From: Sparassis latifolia
Taxonomy: Eukaryota > Basidiomycota > Agaricomycetes > Polyporales > Sparassidaceae
Length of the DNA: 64,000 nt
NCBI GenBank assembly: GCA_018466975.1
Contig: CM031557.1
Location: forward strand, 2,790,001 to 2,854,000
Reading direction: 5' to 3'
Of this stretch, positions 34,610 to 45,986 are shown piece after piece. Position 1 is the first letter of the stretch. The number at the start of each line of letters is the position of its first letter. The notes beneath the pieces are model-generated. The model saw only the letters and a program-made list of their open reading frames with translations, searched no databases and was not told where the DNA came from. The position numbers and the translations under genes were made by a program.

Positions 34610-36160
34610 AATGGGAAGGAGAGTGTCTGGTCCGAGTGATATAATCATCAAGGGCTTGGAGTTCATCTACATCGCGCTGAGGAAGCCAAATGTCATGTTC
34701 GGGGCTGTTGCTGCGGAACTGTACAAGGTATTAGAAACCACATTCGCGCGAATGGTGGTCGATGATTTCCTCGACCTCCCACTCTTGTTTGCCAGCATCA
34801 GTGATGATTGGTCCTGGTTGAGCATGTTGCCTGCCAGGGAAGAGAGTCGCATCATTTTCTTTCCATGGCTTGAGGAGAGAGGCATGGAATGTAGCTAAAA
34901 TTTTCATTATCGTGGGTAAATCGAGTGTGTACGCGAAGGATTCAGGGTAAGCATGGAGTACGTGGTATGGGCCATCCCAGCATACCATAAACTTGGCAAC
35001 CCTGTGGTCTCCACGCTGCATGTAATCTCGCCAGCGGTGAAAAGTCGATAATAGGACTTTGTCGCTGACTGCAAACGTGGGGTCGACATCTCGTGAGCAG
35101 TTTGCCAATGTCGCTTGGTTGACTTTCACGAGAAAAAGGTTGTCTTGCACCTCGAGCACATCAGTGTCAATCTGCTTGACCAGATCAGCGGCGAGTGCAC
35201 TTTTGCTGCTGTGATCGTCCGCCAACAATGACTGCAGAAAAGGAGGGATAAGATGAGGCGAGCGACCGAGTAGCAACTGGAAGGGAGAGAAACTGGTAGA
35301 GTCATTCACTGTATTCATTATCATGAAGCATACTCATGGTAGTGCTCTGGCCCACTCATGTTGGTTATGAGAGATGTGGTAATGCAATGCCTGGATTACT
35401 GTTTTGTTTGATCACTCGGAGGAGCCATCGGATTGCGGGTGGTATGCAGAGGACATCTTTAGCTTAACGCCAGTCAGCTTGTGGAGTGCCTTTCAAAAGT
35501 TGCTGATGAAAAGCTTGTCTCGATCAGAGACAATGTCGAGTGGGAGTCCATTTTTGCAGTACCACGGTCGAAGAATTGTACAGCAAAGGCTTCTGCAGTG
35601 ATGTCCATACAGGTGGGTATGAGTCGGATATCTGCGTCAAGCCTGTTGGTGATGGTGGTGATGCAATTGAAGCCATCGTCTTCAAGAAGGGGACCGATGA
35701 AGTCAATGGCTATGTTATCGCCACGCACTGTGGGAACAGGTAGAGGATGGAGTGGCCCAGGCGGGTGTCGAGTGGATGCCTTGTTATGTTAGCAGTCCTC
35801 ACACGCCAGCACATAGAGCTCCTCAAGCTCTTTGCGCATGTTGGGCCAGTAATATCCATTGCAGATTGCGGTGTAAGACTTATTGAATCTGAAGTGTCCC
35901 AGAGAACTGTGCGCAAGGCGGAAGATGGCTTCTCGGAGTTTTGGTACATGAGGGATGACAAGTCTATCACCGATGAAGAGAAGTCCATTTTGTTCGCGGG
36001 TCCCAACAACACCGAGATTGGAATGCAGGCAGATGCACCACTTGTCTTCCCGGTATCCATCTTTGATGAGGTGTAGCCACTCGAGGTTGGATGAAATAAA
36101 GAGATGTGAGGATGCGGCTATGACGAGGGGAGTAGGGGGCTCGTGTATATGGCAGAGCAC
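34610..36160 (-). pseudogene. Ty3 integrase with chromodomain
   Basis: Minus-strand integrase pieces: the N-terminal zinc-binding part (36160-35789; HSSLGHFRFNKSY...CEDC); the core starting DFIGPLLEDDG (about 35710) with a frameshift near 35590, DRDKLFISNFWKAL and SAYHPQSDGSSE; then the C-terminal part (35324-34731) with FHASLLKPW. A chromodomain follows (EWEVEEIIDHHSRECGF, stop TAA, YLVQFRSNSPEHDIWLPQRD). The stop interrupts the chromodomain where a residue is expected between GF and YLVQF. Chromodomains of this class steer integration to marked chromatin. Two or more lesions make the gene non-functional. Confidence 0.8.
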
Positions 36161-36316
36161 GTGTGTCGCAGTTTGTAGAATTGTGGTGGCAGCATGGCAG
36201 AGTGGGTCGATTATGTCGAGATCAGCAAGGAAGCAAGAGAGTACATCAGCAGCGATGTTCTCCTCTCCTTTGATGTACTTGATCTTGAAATCATACTGAG
36301 CAAGAAACTCCTGCCA

Positions 36317-38084
36317 TCATGCTTGGCATCTCGAAAGCTCCTTTTGGTGGAAGAAGTTTTCGAGCGTCCGGTGGTCTGTGTACACTGTGAAGGGAACACC
36401 AAGTAGATCAACATGCCATTTTTTGAGTGCACGTACAATAGCAAAAAGTTCCTTTTCATGCACAGGGTAGTTGAGTTCTGCACCTTTGAGGGTGCAGGAC
36501 TCAAAAGCCACTGGGCAGGCAGTCTCAAGGGACTCACCGAATGAGAGCATTGCACCAGTGCGGAAATCGCTAGCATCGCACGATACAAAGATCTTGTTGC
36601 AGCCTAAGTCATCATGGTTAATGACGGTGAGGACTTCGCGACTGCAAATGAGCTCTTTGATGCTATCGAAGGCACGTTGATGTTCTGTTGTCCACTGCGG
36701 AAAGTGAAGTTTGGCATCTTTGGTCGTGAGGGGGTTGAGAACATTGGTGAAATCAGCGAGCTTTGGAAGGAAGGGTGCAATGTAGCATACAAGTCCGAGA
36801 AAGGCGCGTACGTGACCGGTGTTATGAGGGATAGGCCAGTTAACGATCTTCTCAACTTTTTTTGGATCAGCTTCGATACCATTGGTGGAGATATGGTGTC
36901 CAAGGAAGTCGAGCTCGGTAAGAAAGAGTGACATCTTTTTATCGGAGCATTAAAGGTGGTTAGCCAACAAAGCCTGGAGAACAGTGCATATATTGCATCG
37001 GTGCTCGTCCAGGGTTTGCGACCAGATGATAATATCATGTAGGTAGATGTGGCAAATCTTCCCGATCAGAGGGCGGAGTGCAGTGAACATCCATCTCTGA
37101 TGGATTAAAGGCGCATTCCGGCAGCCTTGTGGCATGACCAGCCACTCGTATAGTCTGAATGGCATGGTGATGGCAGTGTATTTCAGCGTCATCCGGGTGT
37201 ACACAAGTCTGGAAAAAACTGTTCATCATATCGATCTTACCCCAGATTTTTCCTTGACTGCAGTCTGCAAGGATGTCCGCAACATGGGGTAGTGGGTGCA
37301 TATCGGGTACGGTGTTAGAATTGAGTACACGATAATCATTTACCCACTGAGGAAGTGCATCGGGATCAGCCTTAGGAATGAGGAAAGCTGGGGAAGTGTA
37401 AGGACTGTCCGATGTGCGCATACGACCTGCGTCGAGGTGTTGCTGCAAGAGAACTTTCCACACTTCATGATATTTTTTTGGACAGTTGTATTGTTGCCAT
37501 TGGATGACTATTTCCGGATCCTTCAGTGTGAAATGGTGGTAGATGTCGGTTGGGAGGTCGTCGAGATGTGGAATGTCATCAGGGAAAAGGCTGGCAAATT
37601 CTGACTTCATCGCAGCATTCTCTGCCCACAGCGTGTTGTGAAAGGCCAACTCTTTAGTGCGGAGACATATCATGTGCACGGCAGAAATGTCGAAGTTGCA
37701 GGAGGACTTGTCGCATGTGATCTTATGCTCAGTGGTATGCTCCGTCAGTTCACGCAGCAATGCAGTGTGATTCTCTGTCCTTGTGTGTTCACCAGCACGC
37801 AAGGATTCGAAGTCGGCACATTGTTGTTGTTGCAGAGTGGTCAGCAGTCTTTCAGAGGGAGGGGGTGGAATTGTCTTTGTGATGTTGCACCCAGATGTCT
37901 TGTCGCAGACGGAGTCAGTTTTGTGATCAACGACGAGTTGGTTCGATTTGAGAAAAGGACCACCTAAAATTACAGGCATACAGAGTGACAGTGCGACAAG
38001 GGCACGACAGGTACAGGACTTCCAAGACAAATCTGTTATTGAAACTTTCAGCTTCACCCACTCACTAGCTTCATTCGCTTCCAT
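36317..38084 (-). pseudogene. Ty3 reverse transcriptase / RNase H
   Basis: Minus-strand RT (38084-36950) with the entry segment SPAFLIPKADPDALPQWVND, YRVLNSNTVPDMHPLPHVAD and KIDMMNSFFQTCVHPDD. A frameshift near 37195 leads into TAITMPFRLYEWLVMPQGCR. The catalytic YxDD box reads YLHD (37034-37045), so the first metal-binding Asp is His. RNase H follows (36934-36317) with LDFLGHHISTNGIEADPKKV, the IFVSCDASD start of the fold and VYTDHRTLENFF. Together with the frameshift, the Asp loss shows that this copy cannot reverse transcribe. Confidence 0.85.
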
Positions 38085-39279
38085 GCCCCAGATGTTGCCA
38101 AGAGGAAAAGGAGATGGAAGTCGTCAGCATCGCAGGAAGAGGCTATCAGCAAGCGCGGTGCTAATTAGAACTGTGGGTGATCCAGAGTCAATTAGCATGG
38201 GGAGCGCTTCAGAGTCAGAAAGAGGCCTATGAATAATCCCAGATCAGGGAATGTGGGGTATGATAAGTGGTGCGATTATGTACTCGGAGCCCTCAGATTT
38301 GCTACCGGTCCCGAGGATACTGGACGTGGCAGCGAGAGGAGGAGAGTCGAGGTTCACAGCGACAACATTATATGCAACATGATTGTCTTCATCGACAGTG
38401 ATCGCTGTGACAGGGCGACTGGTGTTGCCCATCTGCACGGCATTCTCCTTGTTATGCCTCACTGTGGAGAGGTCAGATTCTGTGAGGGTGTGGTATGTAG
38501 CAGGATTGGGATAGTCATTATGGCAGGTGTCAGTGCAATGTTTCTTCGGTACGAAGAACATCCGACACTTGAAACATCCGTCATTGTCTTTGAGCAGCTT
38601 ACACTTCTCATTGGTGAGGGGAGGCAAATGAGCATGGGGCTTCATGGGGGCTGCAGAGCTAGAGGAAGTGAAAGATGGTGCCTGCTTCGGACGAGAGTTA
38701 GTGATGCGGAGAATGCGTGTCCTCTCGTGCATACGCACAGTATCAATTTGGATAAGCTTCGCCTTCCAGTCATGGAAATTGGTGATGTCCTTGACTTCAT
38801 CAGAGTCGGAGGCATGGTGAAGATCTTTGCAGATACTGGCTGTGATCTGAGACCTGAGTTGGTCATCAGTGAGGTGAGAAGTCATTCCGCGAAGGATAGC
38901 GTTGAGTTTCTCGACAGAGATAACCCAATCTTCGAAGGCCTCGTCTTCTTTCTGTCGTGAGCATAAGAATTGGGTGAGCGTAGAGGTGGCCCAATCTCTG
39001 GGGAGGAACTAGGCCTTCCAGGCGACAAGAAAATCCTTCCATGACATCATGTCCCATTTCACGGCATCGTTGTAGTACCAGTCCTTCATCAGAGTCTCCT
39101 GAAACCCATCGGTGACCTTGGCCACCTTCTTGGCATCCTCGATGTCCCTCTCCTTGAAGTATTGGAGGCACACATATTCCCAGGCATGCGCGCAGCGGGA
39201 GTAAGTTTGCCTTCAGAGAGGATGGGCAGAAGCTTAGGGTTGCTGTAGGATACGGAAGCGATCTTGGATTGGACGTTCA
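38085..39279 (-). pseudogene. Ty3 gag and protease
   Basis: The gag frame starts at 39279 (MNVQSKIASVSYSNPKLLPI), shifts near 39185 and continues as KERDIEDAKKVAKVTDGFQE with a stop near 39010. It then goes on through RGMTSHLTDDQLRSQITASI to a zinc knuckle (CFKCRMFFVPKKHCTDTC, about 38570-38520). The retropepsin active site is present as LIDSGSPTVLI (about 38200-38170) before the RT frame. The gene is in several frames and not functional. Confidence 0.75.
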
Positions 39280-39376
39280 TGGTGATTGATGAAGGAGTAA
39301 AGAATTCGGAGTCCGAAGATGAGAAGGAGGACGATTGGGAGACAGTGTGGAAGCTGGACTAGGAGTAAGGGTCAGG

Positions 39377-39783
39377 TAGTGCAGAGCAGGGGTATGCATA
39401 ACCCTCAAGGGTAAGGGGTAAGGGTATTGGAGGGTAAGGGTAGGGGTATGAGCTTTCAGACCCTTGTACCCCTGGAGGGTATCACTACATATAGTATATA
39501 TAATGTAAGCAGTAATTGTATGGTGACTAAAGCCTAAGTACACCCTAGATATAGCCTTAAACTATGTCTACAGAAGCTTCAAAGAGAAAAGAAGGTTATT
39601 ACAAGCCTTGAACCTAATGTCTATGATGCTATTTCCTCAAGTAAGGCAGATATTGAGGGGTATACCCTCAGGGTTTGGTACCCTTACCCATACCCTTACC
39701 CCTGGTGAAGGGTATGTACCCTTGGAGGGTAAGGGTAGAGGTATGCCTCAAAGTACCCAGGGGTATACCCCTGCTCTGCACTA
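39377..39783. mobile_element. MITE with ACCCTTACCC-like motifs, 407 bp
   Basis: Terminal inverted repeats of about 19 bp (TAGTGCAGAGCAGGGGTAT at the left, its complement at the right end). The flanks GGGTCAGG (39369-39376) and GGGTCGGG (39784-39791) form an 8-bp target duplication with one difference, as for hAT elements. The interior is made of short, mostly inverted runs of GGGTAAGGG/CCCTTACCC on both sides of an AT-rich centre. No coding sequence. Confidence 0.78.
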
Positions 39784-40218
39784 GGGTCGGGAGAGGTCTG
39801 AGAGTGAGAGAATTGATAAGGCTGGTGACTTGCGGCTCGGAGGTTCGTCAAGTTCGGTCGCGATGTTCTCAATTTCAGCAAAGGGAAATGGGTCGACATG
39901 ATTGCACCTGTGAGCACAGGTGTTGGGATGCAGGTTGAATATGTGATGGTGGTAACGATGAGGGCTGGTATTGGCATGTGGGCATATGATAGCCTCGTGT
40001 TTCTGTGCGCTGGTGAAGGTGCCGATGTCAGATCTGTGGGAGAGATCCTTCCGTTGGGGGAGATGCCTCTGTTGGGGAGATGCCTCCGTCAGTGTGATGC
40101 TTCTGCGTCTATATGGATATGCGAAGTATCCGGTGTTGTCGGTGTTAGAGATGATTGTCCCTTTGGGCGCTGTATGCAGGATAAGAAGGGGTCAATTTGT
40201 TTGATGTTCAAAAAAAAC

Positions 40219-40385
40219 TGAAAGCCAGCGTACTGTCAGCTACACTCGAAAAGAAAATAGGAACAAATTGTCTTCATTGTGTGCGTGTATGAGAGTACTA
40301 AAGCAGCAACAAAGGTCGCGTGTCAAATGTGAACCACGATGCCATAAAAGGAAAGTGTCGTAGTAAACCCAAGGGCGGGGTTACA
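40219..40385 (-). repeat. 5' LTR of the Ty3 chromovirus
   Basis: 167 bp, unusually short. Same ends as the 3' LTR at 34288-34523 and about 90% identical over the shared part; most differences are transitions. Confidence 0.8.
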
Positions 40386-40489
40386 ATCCATTACTTTGAC
40401 AAAGTCACAATCAGTCTAATGCAAAAGTCAGAGTAAGATGAATGCAGGTGATATATCACAGGTTGCAGTATCACTATATTGTTATTGCT

Positions 40490-40590
40490 ATCACAGTCAC
40501 AGTCTCTAATCACAGTACACAGTCTGACTATATCACAGTGTCACAGTCACAGTGTTGCAGTGTCACAGTGAGTGTATTGCAGTTCAAAGT
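40490..40590. repeat. CACAGT-rich low-complexity tract
   Basis: Irregular repetition of TCACAG/CACAGT over about 100 bases directly right of the Ty3 element. Confidence 0.7.
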
Positions 40591-40953
40591 CCAGTTGTGC
40601 ATGAAACTATTTACGATCTCAAGCGTGACAGCATGATGACATGTGATCATTCACCTGAAACAGCGCTGTCGACTCGAGGTATGCACGGGCCTTGGCCGGA
40701 GGAGCTTTTGGCTCTGGGTCAAGTAAGTGGTACTTCGCTGTGGTTCACCGGGCATGGCAAAATGAAAAGTATGCCGGGCTATCACAGTTGTTCATTGATA
40801 TCAAATTTATAATAGTGGCTTGAGGACATCTAAGCTATACATGAGATTCGTTGTCTGAAGTCGGATGGGTAGTCTGTACAATACAGATGGGGGAGTGTAG
40901 GGGGGGATGCCTAGCAATCGTGTGCGAGAGCTTGCATTCTGTCTTCTGATATG

Positions 40954-41180
40954 ATGCCTACAATCAGTGCAGGGCTTAATGAGTTTTCTTATATGAGGCC
41001 TACAACTAGTGCAGAGCTTTGCAAGTCTTTTTTGTCTTCTTATTCAGGTGCCTACAACTGTGTGCAGGGCTTAACAGGTCTTCCTAGTCTTCCTATATGA
41101 TGCCTACAATCAGTGCAGGGCTTAACAGGTTTTCTGTCCTCTTAATCTGGGTGCCTACAACTGTGTGCAGGGCTTACTGA
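40954..41180. repeat. Degenerate tandem repeat, about 50 bp x 5
   Basis: Five imperfect copies of a unit beginning GCCTACAA, then GTGCAGGGCTT, at about 40954, 40996, 41049, 41101 and 41152. The last three are spaced 51-53 bp. Confidence 0.75.
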
Positions 41181-43267
41181 GTGCATGTGTTTTAAACGAT
41201 ATGCCTGGCCAATAATTTTCCTTCTGCTTTTCGAGAACTTTCTGAGAACAGTTCAAGTATCTAGCAACTGTGTGCTAAATTACCCAAAGGAAACTAAACA
41301 AGAGTGCAGTAGTTGTATCGGAACAACTCACTGCCTGCAATGGAACTGACTGCATTGAGATCCTTTTGATTACGAGTAATAAGGTACAGGGAGGAGTGGA
41401 ACGAACTCCTATTCTTTTAGTTCATATACTTGTAGGGTGAACTACAAGCAGAGGGAGAACTCTTTACTTATAGGGGCTATAAGTGGGGAGAGAAGAACTG
41501 TGGGTCGGGGCACCTCAGCGATTCTTTTATACCCCTCCAATGTCACCCTGTGTGACCATTATATAATAGTGTTACATGGCAAATTGGCCAATAGCAAAAT
41601 AAGAGCATCACATGATCAAAGGATAAAGTAGAAAGGAAAAATGTCTTGAGACCTTCATGTCCAAAGCATAAAATGAGTAGGGAGAAATAGGGAAGATAAA
41701 TGTCTTGGAACCTCTGTATCCAATAGTATAAAGCGAGCAGGGAGAAATAGGGAGAGAGCACTTTCCGAGTTTTTCCCATCCAATAGCATAATGTGAGCAT
41801 CAGGTGACATGCTTGGCCAACATTCTTGGGTTCCATCTTAATCACATGATTTTCTCATCGAGTGCTACACCGGTGGTTATGTGTTCCCAAGCCAAACACT
41901 TTTGATGCATGACAGCATGCTTAAGAAGGGTGCAAAGAGCATGAGTTTGAATATCGTCATGCCAGGACAGAAGAAGGCATCCCAAATATATATATATATA
42001 TATATTTTCGTGCAGATGCACTGTTCACTGTGAGTAAGAAGACAGAGGGAGAAAGTGCCCCACAGGGAGCTTAAGAGGTTTAAAGGAGGAAAATTAGACC
42101 ATGAGGGCCTAAAAATTAGCTCAGAGAACTGTAGATTTCCCATGGGGGACTGTAAATGAGGCAGGAGAAAGCCATCTTCAGCATGGCAGCCTTCACACCA
42201 AAATTTGGCTGAGGATGGCCACAAGATTGATGCACAACACCACATTTACAGTCTCATTAACAGTCCCAGTGGCCTCTAGGCAAATTTTCCATTACGGGCA
42301 CTTTTGAGCAGTTGCTGTACCATTATTTTCATCATACAATTAGCTGAGGGTGATAATCTACCTCTCCGTCACTAAATTCTCATGCATCACACCTGCCTGT
42401 GTGCCCACTATTAAGTAACACTGCCCGCTTGCACCCTCTGATGCGTGCTTGGAGGCATGCTCAGTCACGTGCTTTGGGACTGTAGTGTGGGAATGAGAGA
42501 CTGTTGATGGACCATAAATGGGGTGGATGAAGTTACTATCATAATAAAATGCAGTTTCTTTGTGATCTGAAGTGAAAGAGGAAATCTTCCTCAGGTCTTC
42601 AATGATAATTGAGGTAGATACAGGAGGTATTTATAGAGAGGGGAAAAAGAGAGAGAAAATGCTGGAAGTCATGAAATGTTGGATGGTGGATCCTGACATC
42701 GGAGAAAGTCGCAATAGTATGGAACCAATAGAAAATAGGAAAGTGAGTTGGGAGATGAACATTGTAAGATAAAAATGGAGAAGAACAGTAAAGTAGGGGG
42801 AGAGAAAAAGAAAACATAGGCTACTTGTCCTAAACTATATGGAAACACCCAAACAGCATCTCTGGTCCAACATGAAGGTAGAAGTCTTGAAGGGGAAGGG
42901 CAAACAGTAAGGCACATCAGTGAAAGGGCAAACAGTAAGGCACATCAGATTTGCAAAACAAGGGGCATGATCGTTGACAGATATCAGTAAGTTGGTGCAA
43001 CAAACCAGAAGGTCAGTGTGACATCCAGAGAGGTGGTGTGATATCAGGAGCATATAGAATTAAAAAGGAATTAGTCAGGGTGCATCGGACAATGAAGGGA
43101 AATTGTCGGGTGAGGCCAAAGTGTAATGAGTAGATATGATCTGATAGAGTGAGAGATGCAGGGATAGTGTGCAAGTGACAACAGAATGTCAAATGCTTGA
43201 AAGAGTTCACAAGAAGTCACACGAAGTTGCGAAAAATTGCAAAATGTCACAAAGAGTTGGACACAGC
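41181..43267. other. AT-rich repeat-derived region
   Basis: No gene recognised. It holds two about 60-bp imperfect tandem copies with GAGYAGGGAGAAATAGGG (41635-41755), an (AT)n run (about 41985-42005) and a 27-bp duplication with GGGCAAACAGTAAGGCACAT (42896-42950). The helicase part of the Helitron would be expected here or further left, but I could not see P-loop motifs. Confidence 0.4.
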
Positions 43268-45130
43268 TTAGAGACTAAGGCATTGAGTACTGATGTCTGA
43301 GAGATCACTGAAAAATGTGTTTTTAAAGGCCAGGAGGTACAGGGAGCATATCAATGTGTGATCATTGATGCTTAAATATTGTAAATGATTAGGTATGTAA
43401 GATAGTTCAAGCATTATATCCATAGAACTTAAACAATGTTGTTGTATTGAGATATTATTAGATATTAGTTGTATGTTATCTCTCTCATTTTGAACATCAG
43501 CATCTGATAGTTCGACCATTTTCTTCTTTCAATAATCTCAGCAAGCATCATATTCTGTTCTTTATACCATCTCAAGATATGCATTATTTCCACTAAGTTC
43601 TTAAACTCAACTTGACTGTGCCCAATCTAGTGCAGGCTGATTTTCTGCCATATAACTATACAGGCCATATTTAGTGGCTGTCAACATGCATTCTAACACA
43701 TTGTCATTTGATCTTTTTTTGTTGTTATGATGTTGAATCATTAAGTGAATTTTAGTGAGATAATATTTTAACTTTATTGCACTTCATGAAAAGATCTGTA
43801 TCTGATATAATAAAAGCTTCTTTGATGTCCAAACTAAGTTTTATAGACCTTATTTGCTTTCTATGTGCCTAATTTCTAAAGTAGTCATTCTGACTATCTT
43901 TATATTCATGTAGCAATTGCATACTATTTATAACATTGTGATGATATGCAGACATTCACAGATAAATATTGTTCGTAAGCTTCCTCCTATTTTTGACTAT
44001 TAGTTCTAAGATGACATGCAGATGTTCACAACTTGAAATGTATCAATATTAATTGACAATATCTAGGTAGCTGTTTTTGCATATCTTTATGCAGAAGTGT
44101 TGGACTAATCAGAACAGGTATCAGAATGTGTTTGAGGTGAATTATTTGTAAGCATTTTCATTCAGCCTTAATATGATTTACATCCATTGGATATGTTGGT
44201 CAAATTTGACTCTTTGTCATCATATTTTTTTGCAGAGTATCATCAGATGCCTTGTTCAATGAACTTAAGCACTGCTTGATATCAACATTTTCATTCACTG
44301 ATAACTCATTGCTATCTTTCATATCAGAATCATTGAAATTATTTGCAGGTGAAGATGTCTTATCTTTAGTAGTCTTTTTCACTTGACTTACAAAGTCCCA
44401 CAGAGTAATATTGCATAAACCATTTCCTCTTTAGATATAATTTGGAAGTTAATTCACCAATGCAACAACAGATCCTTTTGTTAACATAGTCAATGATACT
44501 TTGTTCTCTTCTTCAGATCATTGCATGTCATTGCTATTATGAAGGTTACGTTCAGCATCATTACTATAGAATCTTATTCATCTTCTCCATTACTATTACT
44601 AACAGACGTAAGTGCACTTGAACAGTTGTTGTGGCAACATTTCAGACTAGATTGTTCGTTATTAATGAATCACTTACCATCAACCCAATATAAATTTTTA
44701 TATTCATGACTAGTAACATGGTCTTCAAAGTTCAACAAATACGAGCATACTTGTTGTGCAGATAATTCTTGATGAGACAGCAATGCAAATGCACACTTTT
44801 GAAGCAATTTTTTTGTAAGTAGACTCTGCTTCCATTTGTTAGGATTAAACTCTTCTAGTCATTTTACAGCAACTTCCAGTGCGGCATGCGCATGTGGGTT
44901 TTCAGTTAGGATTTTGTGATATAGTCTGTAATGTAATATAATATTACTTTTGTGTCTTCACTGGAACCTATAAATTTAATATCTATATTACATTACATTG
45001 CACAGAGAATAATTACATTGAAATTATTAATGAGACCATCAAGACATTAAAGACACAACTCTCCTGCTTCTGAGTCTATTGTACTAATCAAATATATGTT
45101 ATTCTTGTCAAAATCAAAACAACACTCCTT
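43268..45130 (-). pseudogene. Helitron replicase, part after the HUH domain
   Basis: Starts with ECCFDFDKNNIYLISTIDSE (about 45128-45070), then CLDGLINNFN, CNIDIKFIGSSEDTKVILYY and ITDYITKS (about 44960-44900), a conserved Helitron stretch. A decayed middle follows, with SSPANNFNDSDMKDSNELSV (44382-44200 frame) and MNIKIVRM (about 43910). The last frame, 43519-43268, begins MVELSDADVQNERDNIQ. Many stops. The helicase ATPase motifs were not seen. Confidence 0.7.
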
Positions 45131-45137
45131 ATGTTCA

Positions 45138-45979
45138 GGAGGTGTAGAGGGGAATCGTGCGGGGCGCTAGAACACGTCAGAGATGAGGGGGTTCGAGAGG
45201 TCGATTTGGTGCTCAAGAGATGCTAGAGCTTCATGACAAGGGTGAGAGTAAATAAGAGGGCAGGCCACCGTAGTACTAGAAAATACTTATGTCGGATACA
45301 CTTATTGTGTCGCTCTTCTATGTGTCACACGTCCTTGATAACTTGAGAGTACTAACTCCAGAGAGACTTTAAGGGAGAACTAGGGAAATGGGGGAAAAAC
45401 CTGGTTTTTCGAATGAGAGCTGAGCTCCTTATATATATTTCAGCCTGTCCCGATGTGTTCTCAGCTCGGGACCTTCCTTGGGCTGTGATTCATCTGTTCG
45501 AAAAGGTACGTAGAAGGAGGTAAGAGCAATAACATCGATGATGCAATGGCTAAGTGGTTTCCGGAATGGGAAGGTAAACTACTAAGAAAGGAAATAATTC
45601 TGGAGGCCTTGTTCGCAGCGACTCACGCTTCAGTGCATCCTCCAGATTTCTCGTGTTGATAGCTTGCAGCAAGGCAACAGAGCAGGGAGTATCCTATTTG
45701 TGACTCACATTTTGGGCCCCTAATGGAAGTGGGACCCTTGACCGTGCTCTGCGCGATTGCTTCAGCATCCTTCAGCTTGGATCCTTCGGTGTTGCATCTG
45801 CGAGAGGTAGAGTTGATGGATACATACACAAGAGAGATACTCAGAGAGAAGAGATAAGGAAAATATGACGAGACCACTGCAGGCCATCCTTTGCGTATCG
45901 AGAGAGTCTTGGGTGTCACATGAGTGTCAGCTACTGGTGTCTGCAATCACTCATACAAATAAAAATTAGTCAACCTGTC
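45138..45979. mobile_element. 842-bp insertion in the Helitron, family unknown
   Basis: Bounded by the 7-bp direct repeat ATGTTCA (45131-45137 and 45980-45986). Removing the block and one repeat joins WKGPLW-stop-RNLMHVQNEH to KECCFDFDKNN in the same frame, so the borders are firm. The block is more GC-rich than its surroundings and has one 107-residue minus-strand frame (45946-45623) without a motif. It does not show TG...CA ends or clear inverted ends. A solo LTR of an unknown element is one possibility. Confidence 0.6.
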
Positions 45980-45986
45980 ATGTTCA

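Larger units (their letters stand above)
34288..40385 (-). mobile_element. Ty3 chromovirus LTR retrotransposon, degenerate
   Basis: About 6.1 kb element on the minus strand between two direct LTRs that start TGTAACCCCGCCC and end GCTTTCA/GCTTCCA. The order on the minus strand is gag, protease, reverse transcriptase, RNase H, integrase, chromodomain, which is the Ty3 order. A purine tract (GGATGGGGGAGAG, about 34524-34538) sits directly before the 3' LTR as the polypurine tract. Flanking bases ATTCA (34283-34287) and ATCCA (40386-40390) could be a 5-bp target duplication with one change. Several frameshifts and stops make it non-autonomous. A MITE is inserted in its leader/gag start. Confidence 0.85.

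Noticed and set aside
34611..37967. Plus-strand frames of 80-115 residues
   Set aside because: They are antisense shadows of the Ty3 integrase, RNase H and RT on the minus strand.
39377..39783. Internal telomere repeat
   Set aside because: The GGGTAAGGG runs are irregular, inverted, and bounded by inverted ends with a target duplication, so a MITE explains them better.
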